41,224 nt of DNA from Candidatus Rokubacteria bacterium 13_1_40CM_69_27 (GTDB lineage Bacteria > Methylomirabilota > Methylomirabilia > Rokubacteriales > CSP1-6). Positions 16,521 through 26,159 of the stretch are shown here, piece after piece; the stretch's first letter is position 1; the number at the start of each line of letters is the position of its first letter. The notes beneath the pieces were generated by a model, which was not told the origin of the DNA, made no database searches, and saw only the letters and a list, made by a program, of their open reading frames with translations. Where the stretch lies: contig MNEF01000065.1 in NCBI GenBank assembly GCA_001917535.1, positions 1-41,224 on the forward strand, given 5' to 3'. The position numbers and the translations under genes are program-made.

Positions 16521-17498
16521 ATGGCGACGGTCAAGGAGTACGCGGGGGCGGCCCCGGCCGCGGTGGCCTCGGCGGTGCCGCGCCACCAGATCGTGGCCTT
16601 CCTCGCGATGCTCGGGATCCTTCTCGTCGCGCCCTTCTTCGTCTACCCGGTCTTCCTCATGAAGGCGCTCTGCTTCGCGCTCTTCGCCTGCGCTTTCAAC
16701 CTGCTCATCGGCTACGTGGGGCTGCTGAGCTTTGGTCACGCCGCCTTTCTGGGCTCGGCCGGATACGTGTCCGCCCACGCCGCCAAGGTCTGGGGGCTGC
16801 CGCCCGAGGCCGCCATCCTCCTGGGGACGGCCGCCGCCGCCGTGCTCGGGCTCGTCATCGGCGCCCTGGCCATCCGCAGTCGGGGCATCTACTTCGCGAA
16901 CATCACGCTGGCCTTCGCCCAGATGGTCTTCTTCTCCTCGATCCAGGCGAAGTTCACGGGCGGCGAGGACGGCATCCAGGCCGTGCCCCGCGGCACGCTC
17001 CTCGGCGTGCTAGACCTCCGCCAGCCCTACACAATGTACTTCGTTGTGCTGGCGATCTTCCTTGGCGGGTTCCTGGTCGTCTACCGCGCAATCCACTCCC
17101 CCTTCGGCCAGGTGCTGAAGGCCATCCGCGAGAGCGAGCCCCGCGCGATCTCGCTCGGCTACCGGGCCGAGCACTACAAGCTGCTGGCCTTCGTACTCTC
17201 GGCGACGCTCAGCGGGCTGGCGGGCGGCACCAAGGCCCTGGTCTTCCAGCTCGCCTCGCTGACCGACGTGCACTGGACCATGTCCGGCGAGGTCGTCCTC
17301 ATGACGCTGCTGGGCGGGCTGGGCACGGTCTTCGGGCCCGTCGTCGGTGCGTTCATCATGATCACGCTCGAGCACTCCCTCGCCCAGATCGGCTCCTGGC
17401 TCACCATCGTCCAGGGCGCCATCTTCGTCGTCTGCGTGCTCACCTTCCGGCGGGGCGTCGTGGGAGAGCTCGCCCGGATCCTCAGGAAACCGCTCTAG
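16521..17498 (+). CDS. livM: Branched-chain amino acid-type ABC transporter permease LivM
   Basis: Second channel subunit (325 aa). It begins with a soluble tail (MATVKEYAGAAPAAVASAVP) before the first helix. The LivM motifs are NLLIGYVGLLSFGHAAFLGS, AIRSRGIYFANITLAFAQMV, and the cytoplasmic loop SPFGQVLKAIRESEPRAISL followed by GYRAEHYKLLAFVLSATLSG. It ends MTLLGGLGTVFGPVVGAFIM and a basic tail. Complete and of normal length. A degraded hydratase remnant follows after 16 bases. Confidence 0.93.
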   Translation: MATVKEYAGAAPAAVASAVPRHQIVAFLAMLGILLVAPFFVYPVFLMKALCFALFACAFNLLIGYVGLLSFGHAAFLGSAGYVSAHAAKVWGLPPEAAILLGTAAAAVLGLVIGALAIRSRGIYFANITLAFAQMVFFSSIQAKFTGGEDGIQAVPRGTLLGVLDLRQPYTMYFVVLAIFLGGFLVVYRAIHSPFGQVLKAIRESEPRAISLGYRAEHYKLLAFVLSATLSGLAGGTKALVFQLASLTDVHWTMSGEVVLMTLLGGLGTVFGPVVGAFIMITLEHSLAQIGSWLTIVQGAIFVVCVLTFRRGVVGELARILRKPL

Positions 17499-17514
17499 CG
17501 TCTGGAGAAACGAG

Positions 17515-17661
17515 ATGGAGTACACGGACATCCTTTCCGAGAAGAAGGCCGGCGTGGCCTCCACCGCGCTGCACCTCTACGACCAGACGGAGGAGGCGAT
17601 GGAAGGGCGCAACGCGTTCGTCGAGAAGCGGCCGGTCGATTATCGAAAGTTCCGCAAGTAG
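17515..17661 (+). pseudogene. In-frame internal-deletion remnant of an enoyl-CoA hydratase / MenB-like gene (48 codons)
   Basis: A neat 48-codon frame with GGAG eight bases before its ATG. The first 15 residues, MEYTDILSEKKAGVA, are the usual N terminus of a crotonase-family protein (YTDI.YE...GVA.ITLNRP). The last 33, ending YDQTEEAMEGRNAFVEKRPV then DYRKFRK, are the usual C terminus of MenB/hydratase proteins (EEG.EGRNAF.EKR.PDF.KF). About 200 central residues, including both oxyanion-hole loops and all catalytic residues, are absent, and the two ends join in frame. It cannot be an enzyme. It is last in the hydratase-liv operon, where a second hydratase would make sense. Real deletion or assembly loss cannot be separated here. 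Confidence 0.75.
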
Positions 17662-17727
17662 TCGGCACACGAAGTCGGAGTTACCGATAGCTCATCCGGC
17701 GGGTGTGGGACGAGTTGTCACAGTACC

Positions 17728-17953
17728 GTCGGAGCGCTGACGTCCTGCTGCTGACGCGCTCGCGCTCACGCGACCCTGGTGCGACCGCCAGGCTTCGCCG
17801 CGTTCTTCAATCATCTCGCGTGAATGCCCCTCCGCCGCGGGTCGGAGCGCTGACGTCCCGCCTGCGGACACGCTCGCGTTCACCCGGTCTGGCGCGGCCG
17901 CCAGGGTCCGCCGCGTTCTTCAATCATCTCGCGCGAATGCCCGCCCGCCTCCT
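17728..17953. repeat. Two-copy tandem repeat, 113-bp unit
   Basis: The 348-base gap 17662-18009 holds no convincing gene. Two units start at 17728 and 17841 (each begins GTCGGAGCGCTGACGTCC). They share CCGCGTTCTTCAATCATCTC followed by GCG(T/C)GAATGCCC. The middle differs more, but both copies keep a small hairpin at the same place: CCTGG...CCAGG in unit 1 and CTGGCG-CGGC-CGCCAG in unit 2. Identity is about 80 percent by eye. Read on the minus strand the units give similar short peptides (MIEERG.xWR), but the frames are not gene-like. Function unknown; it could be a dispersed intergenic repeat family. Confidence 0.75.
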
Positions 17954-18009
17954 GGGTCGTCCGACGTCTGGCAATGGGTTTGCTCCTCACGCGTTGGGGG
18001 AGGAGCGCC

Positions 18010-19416
18010 ATGATGTCTGCACCGCGACTGACGCTGGTGATCGTCACCGCGTCCGTCCTCCGACTGGCAACCAGAACACGGCAGGTGCTGGCGGCGCTGT
18101 CCATCTTTCTGGTGAGTCTGGTGGGTGTTCCGCAGGCGGATTTCCTCGCCAGTGATCCCGGGGTCCGGGGCGAACCCTCGGAAACCGGCAAGCCGCTGGA
18201 TGGCCTGACGGGCTCGCAACTGGCACTGTTCCAGGCTGGCAAGGACGAGTTCGAGGAAGCCGACGGCTTGGGGGAGGGGCTGGGGCCGCGCTTCAACCTG
18301 GACAGCTGTGCCGGTTGCCACACGCAGCCAGCGACCGGGGGAACGAGCCCGGTCGTGAACCCTCAGGTCGCCGTGGCCACCGCCTACGGCGCCCGCAACT
18401 ACGTCCCATTCTTCGTCAAGCCCGACGGCCCGGTACGCGAAGCGCGATTCCAGTACAAGGCTAACGGGACGCGCGACGGCGGCGTGCACGCCCTGTTCGT
18501 CATCAGCGGCCGGGTCGACAGCACCGGTGACGCCAGCGGGTGCGACATCAGGCAGGAGGACTTCCTGGCCCAGGCCCAGAACCGCAACCTGATCTTCCGC
18601 ATCCCGACGCCGGTCTTCGGTGCCGGCTTGATCGAGCAGATCCCCGACAGTGTGATCGTCGCCAACCGCGCGGCCAACGCGTTGACCAAGTCCGCCCTTG
18701 GCATCTCCGGCCGGCCGAACCGCAACGGCAACGACGGCACCATCGCGCGCTTCGGGTGGAAGGCGCAGAACAAGTCGCTGCTGCTCTTCTCGGGCGAGGC
18801 ATACAACGTCGAGATGGGGATCAGCAACGAGCTGTTCCAGACCGAGCGCGACGAAACGCCGAACTGCCAGTTCGCACCCACGCCGAATAACATCACCAAC
18901 ACCGATGGCGCCACCGGCGTCGACACCCTCAGCGCCATCGAGAAGTTCGCGTTCTTCATGCGGTTCCTGGCCCCGCCGGCCCGGTCGCTCGCCATGCCAG
19001 GCGGCGCCACCTCCATCGCCAACGGCCGCGCCCTCTTCCGGGACATCGGCTGCGTGCTCTGCCACACGCCGACGCTCACCACGGGCGACGCCGCCGTCGC
19101 AGCACTGCGGGACAAGAAGGTCCACCTCTTTTCGGACCTGCTGCTGCACAACATGGGGCCGAGGCTCGCGGATGACATCGTCCAGGGGCGGGCCGGTCCG
19201 GACGAGTTCCGGACGGCGCCGCTGTGGGGTCTAGGGGAGCGCATCTTCTTCCTCCACGACGGCCGCACCACCGACCTGCTCAAGGCGATCCAGGCGCACC
19301 AGAGCGGGCCCAGTCTGAGGTTCCCGGCGTCCGAGGCCAATGCCGTCGTCGACAACTTCAACCGACTCAGCGAGGAGCAGAAGCAGGACCTCTTGAACTT
19401 CCTCCGCTCGCTGTAG
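18010..19416 (+). CDS. Di-heme c-type oxidoreductase, DUF1111 / DHOR family
   Basis: Exported cytochrome of 468 aa. ATG at 18010 follows GGGGGAGGAG; an earlier in-frame ATG at 17974 lacks such a site. A hydrophobic N-terminal segment (QVLAALSIFLVSLVGVPQA) acts as signal. Two CXXCH heme sites are present: CAGCH at 100-104, preceded by GLGPRFNLDS, and CVLCH at 348-352 within GRALFRDIGCVLCHTPTL. The ending SDLLLHNMGPRLADD ... EFRTAPLWGLGERIFFLHDGR is the hallmark of the DUF1111 (thiol oxidoreductase/putative peroxidase) family. Its physiological electron partner is not known for most members. It stands alone, between a tandem repeat and gene remnants. Confidence 0.9.
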   Translation: MMSAPRLTLVIVTASVLRLATRTRQVLAALSIFLVSLVGVPQADFLASDPGVRGEPSETGKPLDGLTGSQLALFQAGKDEFEEADGLGEGLGPRFNLDSCAGCHTQPATGGTSPVVNPQVAVATAYGARNYVPFFVKPDGPVREARFQYKANGTRDGGVHALFVISGRVDSTGDASGCDIRQEDFLAQAQNRNLIFRIPTPVFGAGLIEQIPDSVIVANRAANALTKSALGISGRPNRNGNDGTIARFGWKAQNKSLLLFSGEAYNVEMGISNELFQTERDETPNCQFAPTPNNITNTDGATGVDTLSAIEKFAFFMRFLAPPARSLAMPGGATSIANGRALFRDIGCVLCHTPTLTTGDAAVAALRDKKVHLFSDLLLHNMGPRLADDIVQGRAGPDEFRTAPLWGLGERIFFLHDGRTTDLLKAIQAHQSGPSLRFPASEANAVVDNFNRLSEEQKQDLLNFLRSL

Positions 19417-19420
19417 CCCG

Positions 19421-19459
19421 AATCGCGACGCGCTCATCGCGTTTCTCCAGTCGCTCTGA
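19421..19459 (+). pseudogene. Possible C-terminal tail remnant of a cytochrome-type gene
   Basis: Directly after the DUF1111 stop, a second frame reads NRDALIAFLQSL and then TGA. This ending (..ALIAFLQSL) is typical of mono- and di-heme cytochromes and echoes the LLNFLRSL end of the gene just before. Only 12 codons are present and there is no start. It may be the tail of a lost tandem paralogue, or chance. Confidence 0.35.
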
Positions 19460-19481
19460 CGTAGTACACTCGCCGCCGGCC

Positions 19482-19786
19482 ATGGCCGGCGGCGGCCCGA
19501 TCGTGCGGTCAGCAAACCTGGGAACCGAGCTGCGGGCCGGTCTCACCGCCTTCATGGTCATGGCCTACATCATCTTCGTGAACCCGCTGATCCTGGGGTT
19601 CGCGGGCGTGCCCGGGCTCGAAGGCAAGGGGCGATCACCAACGGGATCGGAAGCGGCTTCGTGATCTACGCGGCCATCAAGGTCCTCAACGGCAAGGGCG
19701 CCCAGGTGCACTGGATGGTCTACCTCACCTCCGCCGCCTTCGTCGTCTACTTCGCCCTGCCGCTGATCGAGAAGGCGCTGCGGTGA
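19482..19786 (+). pseudogene. azgA-type purine permease remnant (internal deletion with frameshift)
   Basis: The ATG at 19482 opens a frame reading MAGGGPIVRSANLGTELRAG, then LTAFMVMAYIIFVNPLILGF and AGVPGLEGKG: the N terminus of an AzgA/NCS2 hypoxanthine-xanthine permease. At about 19631 homology jumps, one base out of phase, to AITNGIGSGFVIYAAIKVLN, then VHWMVYLTSAAFVVYFALPL and IEKALR-stop at 19786: the C terminus of the same family. Roughly 330-370 central residues (most of the membrane helices) are missing. The first frame stops at 19664. Neither piece can transport. It is the second clear case here, after 17515-17661, of gene ends joined without the middle. Confidence 0.75.
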
Positions 19787-19855
19787 CCGTCGGCTCTTAG
19801 CGCGGATTCCAAGGGCCGACCCCCACGTAAGTCCTCGTCATTCCGGCCCAAATGC

Positions 19856-19884
19856 TTGACAGCCCAGGTGGCCTTCGCTAGACT
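19856..19884 (+). promoter_or_regulatory. Near-consensus sigma70 promoter for the 20-34 kb importer/ligase operon
   Basis: TTGACA (19856-19861), 17-base spacer, TAGACT (19879-19884). Transcription would begin near 19891, about 68 bases before the TTG start of the ligase gene. It is the best-looking promoter in the window and the only clear one before the 14-kb array. Confidence 0.65.
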
Positions 19885-19958
19885 TTTGCCACTCGACGCC
19901 ACCCTTTCTCCAGCCGGGAGTTCGGCGGTCCGCTTGTGAGCACCAGCGTGGAGGCGAT

Positions 19959-21889
19959 TTGGACGTACTCGCGACGGTGAGAGACGGGCTCGATACCTTC
20001 CCGAAGCTCGTCAGGCACGATGCGCAACGCTTCCCCCGGAAGGTCGCGATCCGGGAGAAGGAGTACGGCATCTGGCAGTCCTACACCTGGAGCGACTACC
20101 TCGCGCAGGTCCGGCGCATCGCGCTCGGCCTGGCCTCGCTGGGCCTGGCGCGCGGCAACAAGACGGCCATCATCGGCGACAACCGCCCCCAGCTCTACTG
20201 GGCGGTGGCGGCGACCCAGGCCCTGGGGGGCGTGCCCGTTCCGCTCTACCAGGACGCGATCGAGAAGGAGCTCGCGTACATCGTCGACCACGCCGAGGCG
20301 AGGTTCGCGGTGGTCGAGGACCAGGAGCAGGTGGACAAGCTCCTCCACATCAAGGAGCAGTGTCCGCACCTCGAGTTCATCATCTACGAGGATCCGCGGG
20401 GGCTGCGAGCGTACACCGAGCCGTTCCTGGTGAGCCTCGAGCGGTTGCAGGAGCTCGGCGCCACGTTCGCCCGCGACAACCCGACCTACTTCGAAGACGA
20501 GGTCGCCAAGGGCACCGCCGATGATATCGCCATCATCTGCTACACCTCGGGGACCACGGGGACTCCGAAGGGCGCCATGCTCTCCCACCGAAATCTCATA
20601 TTGACGGCGGGCAACGCCATCGCCGCCGAAGGCTTCCGCCGCGATGAGGAGGTGCTGGCCTACCTGCCCATGGCCTGGGTGGGGGACCACTTCTTCTCCT
20701 ACGCCCAGTCCATCGTCGCCGGCTTCTCCGTCAACTGCCCCGAGAGCGCGGCGACCGTGCTCCCGGACCTCAGGGAGATCGGTCCCACCTGCTTCTTCGC
20801 GCCACCGCGGATCTGGGAGAACCTCTTGACCAACGTCATGATCCGCATCGAGGACGCGGCGTGGCCCAAGCGGAAGCTGGTCCAGTTCTTCCTCGACCTG
20901 GCCCAGGACAGCGAGCGGCGCCGGCTCGGCCGCCAGCCGGTCGCGCTGTGGCGCCGCCTCCTCTATCCGCTGGGGCGGCTCCTGGTGTACGGCCCGCTCC
21001 GGGACAACCTCGGGATGCGGCGCATCCGCATCGCCTACACCGCCGGCGAGGCCATCGGTCCCGAGATCTTCGTGTTCTTCCGTTCGCTCGGCATCAACGT
21101 CAAGCAGCTCTATGGCATGACCGAAGCCAGCGCCCTCATCTCGATCCATAAAGACGGAGACGTCCGGCTCGATACCGTCGGGACGCCCTTGCCCGGGGTG
21201 GAGATCCGCATCTCCCAAGAGGGCGAAGTCCTCTATCGGAGCCCCGGAGTCTTCCACGGCTACTACAAGAATTCCGAGGCGACGCAGCAGGTCATCCGGG
21301 AGGGCTGGATCCACTCGGGCGACGCGGGCTTCCTCGACCGCGATGGCCACCTGAAGATCATCGACCGCGCCAAGGACGTGAGCCGCCTGGCCGACGGGAC
21401 CATCTTTGCCCCGAAGTACCTGGAGAACAAGCTCAAGTTCTCCCCCTACGTGCGGGAGGCGGTCTGCACCGGGCAGGCGCGGCCCTACGTGGCGGCTCTC
21501 ATCAACATCGATCTGGCCGCGGTCGGGAACTGGGCGGAGCGCCGGGGGATTGCTTACACGAGCTATACCGACCTCAGCCAGAAGCCGGAGGTCTATGACC
21601 TGATCCACGAGGAAGTCGTCCGGGTCAACCGGAGCCTGCAGGCGGATGACGTGCTGCGCGGCGCCCAGATCAGGAAGTTCCTGATCCTCCACAAGGAGCT
21701 GGACCCCGACGACGAGGAGATCACGCGAACGCGCAAGGTCCGGCGGGGGTACATCGCCCAGAAGTACGCCGCGCTGATCGACGCGCTCTATTCCGATCAT
21801 GGGCACGTGCCCATCGAGGCCAAGGTGACCTACGAGGACGGCCGGACCGGCACCGTGCGCGCCGACCTTCGGATAAGGGAGGCGGCGCG

Positions 21890-21893
<4 letters not shown>
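19959..21893 (+). CDS. Long-chain-type acyl-CoA synthetase (AMP-binding), cassette A
   Basis: ANL-superfamily ligase of 644 aa that would turn an imported carboxylate into its CoA thioester via acyl-AMP. The TTG start has GTGGAGG just upstream. The P-loop-like motif is CYTSGTTGTPKGAMLSH (residues 194-210), then YGMTEASALISIH for adenine/acyl binding, WIHSGDAGFLDRDGHLKIID and the hinge region DRAKDV, and EITRTRKVRRGYIAQKYAAL where the C-terminal lysine is expected. The layout (GIWQSYTWSDY near the start, LVYGPLRDNLGMRRIRIAYT insert) matches the 600-residue FadD15/ACSL-like group. The stop overlaps livG by 4 bases, tying activation to transport. Substrate chain type unknown. Confidence 0.9.
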
Positions 21894-22679
<786 letters not shown>

Positions 22680-22681
<2 letters not shown>

Positions 22682-22793
22682 TCGGCGGGGGCGGGCGTTA
22701 CGGCCCCCTCCGAGATCCATAGTCAGAGGGGGCCTCGCGGCCCCCTCCGAACCTCCCCAGCGGTGGGTTGCGCCGGCGAAGCCGGCGCGCGAA
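22680..22793. repeat. REP/BIME-like palindromic intergenic element, copy A
   Basis: Fills the gap between the livG stop and the livH start of cassette A. It contains GAGGGGGCC-TCGC-GGCCCCCTC (9-bp stem, 4-base loop) preceded by a related half-site, the spacer GAGATCCATAGTCA, then CCTCCCCAGCGG and GCGCCGGC-GAA-GCCGGCGC (8-bp stem). The order and most bases recur at 34919-35026, and the last hairpin also at 34418-34456. No T-tract is present. Such elements usually protect mRNA ends or bind nucleoid proteins; the role here is not known. Confidence 0.8.
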
Positions 22794-22804
22794 GGGGCCG
22801 CCTG

Positions 22805-23737
22805 ATGGACGTGCTCTACGGGCTGGTCACACCGTTCCGCGATATCGCGGGGAGCCCGGCGTTCTTCGTCGAGGTGCTGATCGGCGGGGTGGCCGCCGGC
22901 CTCATGTACTCGCTGGTGGCCCTGGGCTTCGTCCTGATCTTCAAGGCCTCGGGGGTCTTCAACTTCGCCCAGGGCGTGATGGTGTTGTTCGCGGCGCTGA
23001 CGCTGGTCGGGCTCATGGAGCGCGGCGTGCCCGTCGTCCTCGCCCTCGGGCTCACTGTGCTGGTGATGATCCTGCTCGCCTTCGCCATCGAGCGGGTCGT
23101 GCTCCGCCCGCTGGTCAATCAGGAGCACATCATCCTGTTCATGGCCACCATCGGGCTCACCTTCTTCCTGGAGGGGTTCGGGGAGATGCTCTGGGGGAGC
23201 AACGTCAAGAGGCTCGACGTCGGCATTCCCGACGAGTCGTTCATGGTGGCCGGGGTCCTCGTGAACCGGCTCGAGCTCACAGCGGCACTGACGGCGGCCA
23301 TCCTGGTGGCCGTGCTGGCCGTCTTCTTCCACGGCACCCGCATCGGCCGGGCGCTGCGCGCCGTCGCCGACGATCACGAGGCGGCGCTCAGTATCGGCAT
23401 CCCGCTCAAGACCATCTGGGTCATCGTGTGGTCGGTGGCGGGGGGCGTCGCCATCGTCGCCGGGATCATGTGGGGCGCCAAGAGCGGCGTGCAGTTCAGC
23501 CTCTCGCTCATTGCGCTGAAGTCGCTGCCCGTCCTCATCCTGGGCGGCTTCACCTCGGTGCCGGGCGCCATCGCCGGTGGCCTCATCATCGGCGTCGGCG
23601 AAAAAATCGGCGAGGTGTACTGGGGACCTCTCGTCGGCGGGGCCATCGAGAACTGGTTCGCCTACGGGCTGGCTCTGGTCTTCCTCCTGTTCCGGCCGCA
23701 GGGGCTGTTCGGCGAGAAGATCATCGAGCGGGTGTGA
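22805..23737 (+). CDS. LivH-type ABC permease, cassette A
   Basis: 310 aa inner-membrane subunit. ATG at 22805 is preferred because AAGGGG lies seven bases upstream; an in-frame ATG at 22763 would start inside the repeat element. Motifs: GGVAAGLMYSLVALGFVLIF, KASGVFNFAQGVMVLFAALT, the loop TRIGRALRAVADDHEAALSI followed by GIPLKTIWVIVWSVAGGVAI, and LPVLILGGFTSVPGAIAGGL. It ends LLFRPQGLFGEKIIERV, nearly the same as the cassette B LivH end (GIFGKQIIERV). Only 4 bases separate it from livM. Confidence 0.93.
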   Translation: MDVLYGLVTPFRDIAGSPAFFVEVLIGGVAAGLMYSLVALGFVLIFKASGVFNFAQGVMVLFAALTLVGLMERGVPVVLALGLTVLVMILLAFAIERVVLRPLVNQEHIILFMATIGLTFFLEGFGEMLWGSNVKRLDVGIPDESFMVAGVLVNRLELTAALTAAILVAVLAVFFHGTRIGRALRAVADDHEAALSIGIPLKTIWVIVWSVAGGVAIVAGIMWGAKSGVQFSLSLIALKSLPVLILGGFTSVPGAIAGGLIIGVGEKIGEVYWGPLVGGAIENWFAYGLALVFLLFRPQGLFGEKIIERV

Positions 23738-23741
23738 TGCC

Positions 23742-24818
23742 GTGATCTACCGCACGGCCGGCCAGTTCAAGACGACCTACGCCAGCGACCAGGCGATCTT
23801 CCCGATCGTCCAGGATCGCGTGGTGGTCACCCTGGCTCTGGTGGCCGCCTTCGTGGTCCCGCCGGCCCTGGCCAGCGAGTACTGGCTGCAGGCGGTCCTC
23901 ATCCCGCTTCTGGTCTACGCGCTGGCCGCCATCGGGCTCAACCTCCTCACCGGCTACGCCGGGCAACTCTCGCTCGGCACCGGCGGGTTCATGGCCGTGG
24001 GGGCGTATAGCGCCTTCAAGCTGTCCACGGCGTTCCCCCACCTCGACATCGTCGCCGTGTTCCTCCTGGCCGGCCTCGTCGCCGCCGGCGTGGGGCTGCT
24101 CTTCGGGATCCCCAGCCTCCGCATCAAGGGCTTTTACCTGGCGGTGGCCACCCTGGCCGCCCAGTTCTTCCTCATCTGGCTCTTCAACAAGGTCGCCTGG
24201 TTCGTCAACTACGCGCCCTCCGGCACCATCACCGCTCCGGACCGAGAGGTGTTGGGCGTGCTGGTCACCGGCCCCAACGCCACCTCCGGAGCCCGGTACG
24301 TGATGGCCCTGGCGTTCGTCGCCATCTTCGGCCTGGTAGCCAAGAACCTGGTGCGCGGGCGCCTGGGCCGGGCCTGGATGGCCATCCGCGACCGCGACAT
24401 CGCCGCCGAGATCATCGGGATCCGCCCGCTGCGGACCAAGCTGCTCGCGTTCGGCATCAGCTCGTTCTACTGCGGCGTGGCCGGGGCCGAGCTGGTCTTC
24501 CTCTATCTCGGCAGCGCCGAGACCCTCGCGTTCGACGTCAACCAATCGTTCCTGGTGCTCTTCATGGTCATCATCGGAGGTCTCGGCAGCATCCTGGGAT
24601 CCTTCCTGGGCGCGGCCTTCATCGTGCTGGTGCCGATCTTCCTGACCAACGCGCCGCACTGGCTCGGCCTCAACATGTCGGTGGCACTGCAGAAGCACAT
24701 CGAGCTGATGATCTTCGGCGGCCTCATCATCTTCTTCCTCATCGTCGAACCACACGGACTGGCGCGGCTCTGGCAGATCACCAAGGAAAAGCTGCGTCTC
24801 TGGCCGTTCCCCCACTGA
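23742..24818 (+). CDS. LivM-type ABC permease, cassette A
   Basis: 358 aa. GTG at 23742 gives VIYRTAGQFKTTYASDQAIF, which aligns with the cassette B LivM start (CGVLKTTYEADMALYPLPI), supporting this start over the longer upstream frame inside livH. Motifs: AAIGLNLLTGYAGQLSLGTG, GIPSLRIKGFYLAVATLAAQ, loop GRLGRAWMAIRDRDIAAEII, SSFYCGVAGAELVFLYLGSA, FMVIIGGLGSILGSFLGAAF. It ends KEKLRLWPFPH, matching NYFRLWPFAY in cassette B. The cytoplasmic loop contacts LivF/LivG. Substrate unknown. Confidence 0.93.
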   Translation: MIYRTAGQFKTTYASDQAIFPIVQDRVVVTLALVAAFVVPPALASEYWLQAVLIPLLVYALAAIGLNLLTGYAGQLSLGTGGFMAVGAYSAFKLSTAFPHLDIVAVFLLAGLVAAGVGLLFGIPSLRIKGFYLAVATLAAQFFLIWLFNKVAWFVNYAPSGTITAPDREVLGVLVTGPNATSGARYVMALAFVAIFGLVAKNLVRGRLGRAWMAIRDRDIAAEIIGIRPLRTKLLAFGISSFYCGVAGAELVFLYLGSAETLAFDVNQSFLVLFMVIIGGLGSILGSFLGAAFIVLVPIFLTNAPHWLGLNMSVALQKHIELMIFGGLIIFFLIVEPHGLARLWQITKEKLRLWPFPH

Positions 24819-24835
24819 CAGAGAGGAGGCAACCC

Positions 24836-26155
24836 ATGCGCGTGAAGGTGCTCCTGAGCGTCCTGCTGGCGCTGGCCGTCGCCGCCGGGCCGTTGGCGGC
24901 GGTGGCTCCGGCCCAGGACAAGTCGATCTTCATCCCGCTCCTGGTCTACCGGACCGGACCGTACGCGCCCAGCGGCATTCCCATCGCCAACGGCGCCAGC
25001 GACTACTTCAACCTCGTCAACGAGCGCGACGGAGGCGTGAACGGAGTCAAGATCGCCTACGAGGAGTGCGAGACCCAGTACGACACCAAGCAGGGAGTCG
25101 AGTGCTACGAGCGGCTGAAGTCCAGGAGCCCCGTGCTGGTCAACCCCTACAGCACCGGGATCACCTACCAGCTGATCCCCAAGGCCCCGGGCGACAAGGT
25201 CGTCATCCACTCGATGGGCTACGGCATGACGGCCTCCGCCGACGGGCGCTGGTTCCCCTGGGTGTTCAACTTCCCCATGACCTACTGGAGCCAGGCCTCG
25301 GCCTTCGTTAAGTACGTGGGGCAGCAGGAAGGCGGGGTGGAGAAGCTCAAGGGCAAGAAGATCGCCCACATCTACCACAACAGCCCGTACGGTCGGGAGG
25401 CCAACCCCACCCTGGAGGAGCTCGCCCGCAAGTACGGCTTCGAGCTCACGCTGCTCGCGGTCGACCACCCGGGCCAGGAGCAGGGGGCCACCTGGCTGCA
25501 GGTCCGGCGTATCAACCCCAACTGGATCTTCATCTCGGGCTGGGGCGTGATGAACCAGGTGGCCGTGAAGGAGGCCGCGTCCAAAGGCTTCCCCATGGAC
25601 CACGTGATCGGCAACTGGTGGACGGGGACCGAGGCCGACGTCGTCCCCGCGGCTGATGGCGCCAAGGGCTACAAGTCCATGACGTTCCACGCTCCCGGGG
25701 CCAACTTCAAGGTCCACCAGGACATCCTCAAGCACGTCTACGACAAGGGAAAGGGCGCGGCCAGGCGCGAGGCGGTCGGCGAGGTGCTCTACAACCGCAT
25801 GGCGATCAACACCATGCTGAACGTGGAGGCGATCCGCACGGCCATGACGAAGTACGGTAACAAGCCGCTCACCGGCGAGCAGGTGCGGTGGGGCTTCGAG
25901 AACCTGAACCTCACCGAGAAGCGCCTCGAGGAGCTGGGCATGAAGGGCATGATGCGCCCCCTCCGGGTCACCTGCGAGAACCACGAGGGCAACGGGCTGG
26001 CCCTGGTCCAGCAGTGGGACGGCAAGAAATGGACCATCGTCTCCGACTGGATCGAGCCCATCCGCGAGGTCGTGCGCCCGAAGCTGGAAGCGGCCGCGGT
26101 GGAGGAGGCCAAGAAGCTCAGCTACACCATGCGCGACTGCGCGAAGGAGAAGTAG
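24836..26155 (+). CDS. Periplasmic binding protein (Peripla_BP_6/LivK-like), cassette A
   Basis: 439 aa with GAGAGGAGGC before the ATG. A Sec signal (MRVKVLLSVLLALAVAAGPL ... APAQD) precedes the mature domain: FIPLLVYRTGPYAPSGIPIA, NGASDYFNLVNERDGGVNGV, then a Cys-containing stretch YEECETQYDTKQGVECYERL that may form a disulfide. YSTGITYQLIPKAPGDKVVI replaces the usual ligand-loop sequence. It is longer than ordinary LivK (about 370 aa) and clearly related to the cassette B receptor (both have GV..YER.K, SYW/TYWSQA and LKGKKIA). The ligand is probably a carboxylic acid, inferred from the ligase partner. The stop is four bases before the livF start. Confidence 0.9.
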   Translation: MRVKVLLSVLLALAVAAGPLAAVAPAQDKSIFIPLLVYRTGPYAPSGIPIANGASDYFNLVNERDGGVNGVKIAYEECETQYDTKQGVECYERLKSRSPVLVNPYSTGITYQLIPKAPGDKVVIHSMGYGMTASADGRWFPWVFNFPMTYWSQASAFVKYVGQQEGGVEKLKGKKIAHIYHNSPYGREANPTLEELARKYGFELTLLAVDHPGQEQGATWLQVRRINPNWIFISGWGVMNQVAVKEAASKGFPMDHVIGNWWTGTEADVVPAADGAKGYKSMTFHAPGANFKVHQDILKHVYDKGKGAARREAVGEVLYNRMAINTMLNVEAIRTAMTKYGNKPLTGEQVRWGFENLNLTEKRLEELGMKGMMRPLRVTCENHEGNGLALVQQWDGKKWTIVSDWIEPIREVVRPKLEAAAVEEAKKLSYTMRDCAKEK

Positions 26156-26159
26156 GGAC

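Noticed and set aside
17728-17953. CRISPR array
   Set aside because: Only two direct, adjacent, diverged units of 113 bp without spacers, and no cas gene.
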